Part shown: positions 60,236-64,000 of the stretch, piece by piece
How positions within the stretch are numbered: position 1 is the first letter of the stretch
Layout of the letters: every line of letters begins with the position of its first letter
DNA from: Pogostemon cablin
Lineage: Eukaryota > Streptophyta > Magnoliopsida > Lamiales > Lamiaceae
Assembly (NCBI GenBank): GCA_023678885.1
Contig: CM042985.1
Span: 28,964,465 to 29,028,464, forward strand
DNA: 64,000 nt
Direction of reading: 5' to 3'
Notes under the pieces: model-generated
What the model saw: only the letters and a program-made list of their open reading frames with translations
Told to the model about the DNA's origin: nothing
The model's database searches: none
Made by a program: the position numbers and the translations under genes

Positions 60236-61396
60236 TTTAACTTTGTGTTATCATTTTCTGATTTGTTCCGTTATGTTATATTTGTGTGATACCCTGAGAC
60301 GGTTGGTCCTCCTTTGTTCTGTGTGCTTTGTGATGCTCTGAGGCGGCTGGTCCTACCTGCTTGTGTGATTTATGTGCTTTAGAATTTTAGGGATATTTTG
60401 TGATTTGTGGCCTTAATTGGTCAATTTCTTAGTATCTCTAGTTCTTATTTGCTTGAAATCTTTAGTGAGTTCTCTATCTGTGTGATAGGTTTGCTTTCGC
60501 TGCTAATCTAGTTTTTTCTGGAATTTTTTGCTCTTTTTGATGTGTGTGAATTGAGTTTGTCTCCAGGCCCTAAGATAGCATTAGCTCACCTATGTGTGTG
60601 ATTATCACCTGTGTGCGTGATTGTGTTATTTCTTGAATCTGTATGAGTCGATTCACTAAACTTTAAGCACCTATGGCTCCTCCTAATGCATTTGGGCAAG
60701 GAGACTTCAATATCTGGAAACCGAAGATAAAGTATGAGAGGGTGTTCAAAGCTGTGAATGACTCTTATGATTAAGAGATAATTTTGTGTGAATTATTTGT
60801 GCCTTTTAAAATCTGTGTTTTTTTAATTGGCTAGTAATTCTGCATGTGATTAGGAAATGTGTTTTATTATTGTATTCCTCTTTGAAACTTTGTGTTTTCT
60901 TTGTGTGAGAAACTTGTTGAAATTTGTTTTCTATTTTGTGCTTGTTTATGTGTTAAACTTGCTATGTTTTAGGTTGCTCCTAGTGAGGTGGAGTATGTGC
61001 ATATGTGTTATCTTTATGCTTTTGTGCCTTGTTTACTATGTGCTAGTATTTGTTATGGTTGTGTGCCATTTACATGTTTATTTGTCTCTCTTAGTGAGGT
61101 GGAGCATGTTGTATGTGTTCGAATGTTAATTGTGTGTGCTTCTGTGTGAAGTGTCTATGTGACATTATGTGATAGCTAGCTTGTGTGTCTATGTGACTAG
61201 ACTATGTGTCTTTAGAATTGTGTATTATATTCTGTGTGATAAATGTTATGAATTGTGTATTCATGATCTTTGTGATCTTTTCTTAGCTTTGTGCTTAGTT
61301 TTATTCTGTGTGAACTCTTCGTGTGTCATGAGAATTGCGAGTTTTAATCTATGTGATTAAATGACTATGTGAACTTTGTGTTTCTTGATAACTTTG
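60236..61396 (+). other. TGTG-rich interior of element B with gag start remnant
   Basis: A copia-type gag start lies at 60672-60773: APPNAFGQGDFNIWKPK then a stop after VNDSYD. The rest is unusually rich in TGTGTGA/TTTGTG words. No downstream gag or pol. Confidence 0.6.
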
Positions 61397-63335
61397 TGTT
61401 TTCATCCATTCTTCATCCTCACCATCAAATCCTTCATCCATTTAGCTAGAAAAGCAAGGGGGAGGAGAATTGCAAGAGAAAGAAGGAGATCATTTGAATA
61501 GTCAATTGTAATCGGGATGACTAATTAAAGAATTTATCGAACCACAGGGAGGAAGGTACTAGAGTCTAAGCGATCTCGTGTTTGTCATAGTATTATAGAG
61601 ATGAACATAAAGGGGAGATAATCAAGAAATGATAATAAAATAAAAGGATAGATGAATGGAAGATGGATGAATGTGCCAAGTAGATAGAGATGAGATTAGC
61701 AATACTTAAAACATGGAAAATCTAGGTATCATGCAATGAATTCATATGTGTCATGAGTAAAAGACTAAGGGCCAACACTAAGTTCACTAAACTCCCTCTT
61801 GGAATGAATAGGATATGGAATAATGCTCAATGGATTTGTTCTTACTCAAATAATTCTAACTAGGTATTAAACTTGAAATGAGAGTCACTTCACATGAATA
61901 ATCAACCTCTCGATCAAACCAATCGGATGTCCTATCAAAGGGTTCTAAATTCCAAAGGATTTCTCAATCTCTTTACAATTTATAATGCACATGAGGTGTT
62001 TGATGAAATGATTCACTCAATTATCCTAATTACATAATTAATTTCTCAATCTAATCACATATTTAGAACAACAAAACACACAAATCATCACAAACTTCAA
62101 GATCTTAAGCATCAATGATAGAAAATCAATTATTCCCAATCAACATAATCATTCAATTGCAAAATATTTAAAATTATCCAACACAATTCATATTGCTAAT
62201 CTCACAAAGGAGATTAGCCTCTCATAGTAACAAGGAAATCAACATAGAAATTAAAATCCTTACAAACCATAATTAACAATAAGGTTTCAATACAAAAGTT
62301 GGATGAAAACTCCCTTGGATGGATCCAATGGTGATCTCCTCATTCTCTTGTAATTCTCCTCTCCCCATTGCTTTTCTAGCTAAATGGATGAAGGATTTGA
62401 TGGTGGGATGATGATAGATGGTGAGGATAAAGAATAGATGAAGGTGAAGGTGTAGAATGGAGGAAATGGTGTGTGAGGTTGGTGTAGGGGTGAAAACCCT
62501 CACCCAAACTGATCAAATATTGAAGTATTGTGTATTTATACCCCTTGAGAAGCTTCTAGAAGGGTTTTGATATGTTTTTGATCCCGCAGCAACACGACTT
62601 GTGTGCTGCAACACGGCCACAGGGTGGCCGTGTAGATATTTTTTATGTCAGAAAATGGTCAAGGCTTATAGGGTCGTGTTGCGTAAAACGGGTCGTGTGC
62701 TGCAACACGGGTCGTGTGCTACAACACGGCCGATCGTGTTGGTGCTGCGTAGTGTCACCGTTTCGTGCATAACTTCAACATTCGATCTCCGATTTGAGTA
62801 ATTCTTGCGCTCATGCGATCCTCTTTTCCTTGGCTTTCTATCCATATAAAGATCTGATAAAAATTCTAACATTTTCTGGTGTAATAAGTCATGCAAAGTA
62901 GTACAACCGTGCTGAGTAGGAACAGCTTGCGCGACGTCACCATTTTAACCATAACTTTCTCGTTTGGGCTCCGATTGAAGTATTTCTTATACCAAAACGA
63001 TCCTCTTTTCTGTGGCTTTCCAATCATGTAGTACACTTCTAGTTTTTAGCTCCAAAAGAGTACAAAAAAATTGCACAAGTTGGACGTGCATTTTTCAGCA
63101 TTTTGCTTTGACTCATTCTCCCTCGTTTCAACTCCGAATTGAGATTCGCTTTTTCCTATGTCTTCCTTATCGCGCCTAGGATCCATTTTTGCCTGAAAAT
63201 TATATGTTTAAGCTCATTCACATACATTTCCATAAAAACACAAAATACAATCAAAATACATAAAAATACGGATAAAATAATACGAAAACACATATAAAAA
63301 GACACTAAAATTTAGGTGAAAATATCACTCATCAA
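61397..63335 (-). mobile_element. Foreign insert inside element B (Ty3-LTR-like sequence with inverted repeat)
   Basis: The minus strand starts TGATGAGTGATATTTTCACC, like the ends of some plant Ty3-type LTRs, and contains the atcgaaccacagggaggaag motif (plus) common in such LTRs. A related copy of about 60 bp of host sequence (gagttttaatctatgtgatta core) lies on each side, at 61328-61390 and 63336-63398. An inverted repeat sits inside: 61400-61480 against 62335-62450 (arms share catttagctagaaaagcaa). The exact element type and ends are uncertain. Confidence 0.5.
62590..62745. repeat. Repeated CGTGTTGCAG/CTGCAACACG palindromic motifs
   Basis: About five occurrences of (gg)tcgtgtgctgcaacacgg or its variants, each itself close to palindromic, within 150 bp. 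Confidence 0.8.
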
Positions 63336-63859
63336 TGAGAATTGTGAGTTTTAATCTATGTGATTACATGACTATGTGAACTTTGTGTTTCTTGAGAGCT
63401 TTGTGCTTTGTTCTTTTATCTATGTGATAATGTGAACTTTTGTGACCATGTGTCATTTTCGTTTGACTTACTATGTGTTTGTCAATTTTTGGATCTTGCT
63501 TCTAACTTTGTGTTTTTGTTTTGCAGGTGTTCGGGAAAAGGTTCAATAATGAATTCCTAGTTGAACACGATGGTGGTTGATTTGAGCCAAGGTGGAGATT
63601 TGTTGGGCCCGTTGGGCCTATGTTTGCCCAATCAGCTGGTCTTCATTTCTCTAAGTATTGGGCTTGGCCCATAACCTTACACCGGGAGCCCTTATCAACA
63701 CTAATTTGTGAAACCCTAAAAGTGTAGGGTGGAAAAACTACTCTTTTTGAGTAGGGAACGGGAATCTGAGTACCTCCCTTTCAGCCTTCTCCTCCGGCCA
63801 TGCTCCGGTGATGAAGACAGGCGGGACGACGAGGACGACTGCATCTTCCCAATACTGTT

Positions 63860-64000
63860 TTTCATGAACGTAATAAATATGTTGAGGTAGATTGTTATTT
63901 TCTTCGAGAACGTGTAGTTAGTGGCAATATCTTGTCATCTCTTATTTCTACTAATCAATAGGTTGCTAATATTTTCACCAAGTTTCTTGGTGAGGAGCGT
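63860..64000 (+). pseudogene. Element A RNase H, continuation beyond element B
   Basis: Reads HERNKYVEVDCYFLRERVVS, ILSSLISTN and VANIFTKFLGEE with a stop before VAN: the standard copia RNase H C-terminus. It runs off the window end. Confidence 0.85.

Larger units (their letters stand above)
59370..63854 (+). mobile_element. Small-LTR copia-like element B nested in element A
   Basis: LTRs at 59370-59613 (244 bp) and 63601-63854 (254 bp) start T(A/G)TTGGGCCCGTTGGGCC and end CCCAATA. Flanks are CCGTT (59365-59369) and CTGTT (63855-63859), and joining the flanks restores the reading sense of element A's RNase H. A primer-binding site GTGGTATCAGAGC follows the 5' LTR at 59614, and the polypurine tract aaggtggagatt precedes the 3' LTR. 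The interior has a GC-rich leader, a 34-codon gag remnant and no pol. Confidence 0.88.

Overview
The window is nuclear DNA from a flowering plant, almost certainly a eudicot. The evidence is GT-AG introns throughout, AT-rich intergenic DNA, Stowaway/hAT/Mutator-type elements, plant LTR retrotransposons, and host genes with closest recognisable relatives in Arabidopsis. The species cannot be read from the sequence.

Host genes: (1) the 3' part of a clade-D PP2C phosphatase gene, + strand, 1-812; (2) a complete five-exon MOS11/CIP29-type mRNA-export gene, - strand, 6972-8382; (3) a complete 14-exon TERC thylakoid membrane protein gene, + strand, 30034-36406; (4) a lambda-class glutathione transferase gene, + strand, 49650-51794, with a one-base frameshift and a damaged splice donor, probably a pseudogene; (5) a complete five-exon receptor-like cytoplasmic kinase of the PBL7 type, - strand, 53201-56442. 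An unidentified 178-codon reading frame lies at 40288-40824 (-). The genes share no pathway and no operon logic applies.

Most of the rest is transposable DNA. Region by region: 1.6-2.3 kb, a LINE reverse-transcriptase scrap fused to a plastid ndhF fragment. 4.0-5.3 kb, a Mutator-like element with a 9-bp target duplication nested in another terminal-inverted-repeat element. 8.4-9.7 kb, a second Mutator-like element with very long inverted repeats, about 65 bp upstream of the MOS11 start codon. 10.1-12.35 kb, a solo LTR and a decayed copia pol with a 175-bp 3' LTR. 15.2-28.9 kb, a three-layer nest: a gag-only Ty3-like element split by a full-length copia-like element (LTRs almost identical, coding region dead) and by a related solo LTR. 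39.5-40.2 kb, a hAT-type element with an exact 8-bp duplication. 41.1-48.4 kb, tandem and inverted coding-less LTR elements rearranged with tRNA-derived SINEs; this holds SINE palindromes, a GC-rich minisatellite and a tandem SINE-tail/LTR hybrid array. 57.3-64.0 kb, a decayed copia element split inside its RNase H by a small-LTR element whose own coding region is almost gone.

No prokaryotic-type system, CRISPR array, rRNA or intact tRNA gene was seen. The most unusual material is the SINE/LTR rearrangement cluster at 43-48 kb and the nested gag-only element at 15-29 kb.
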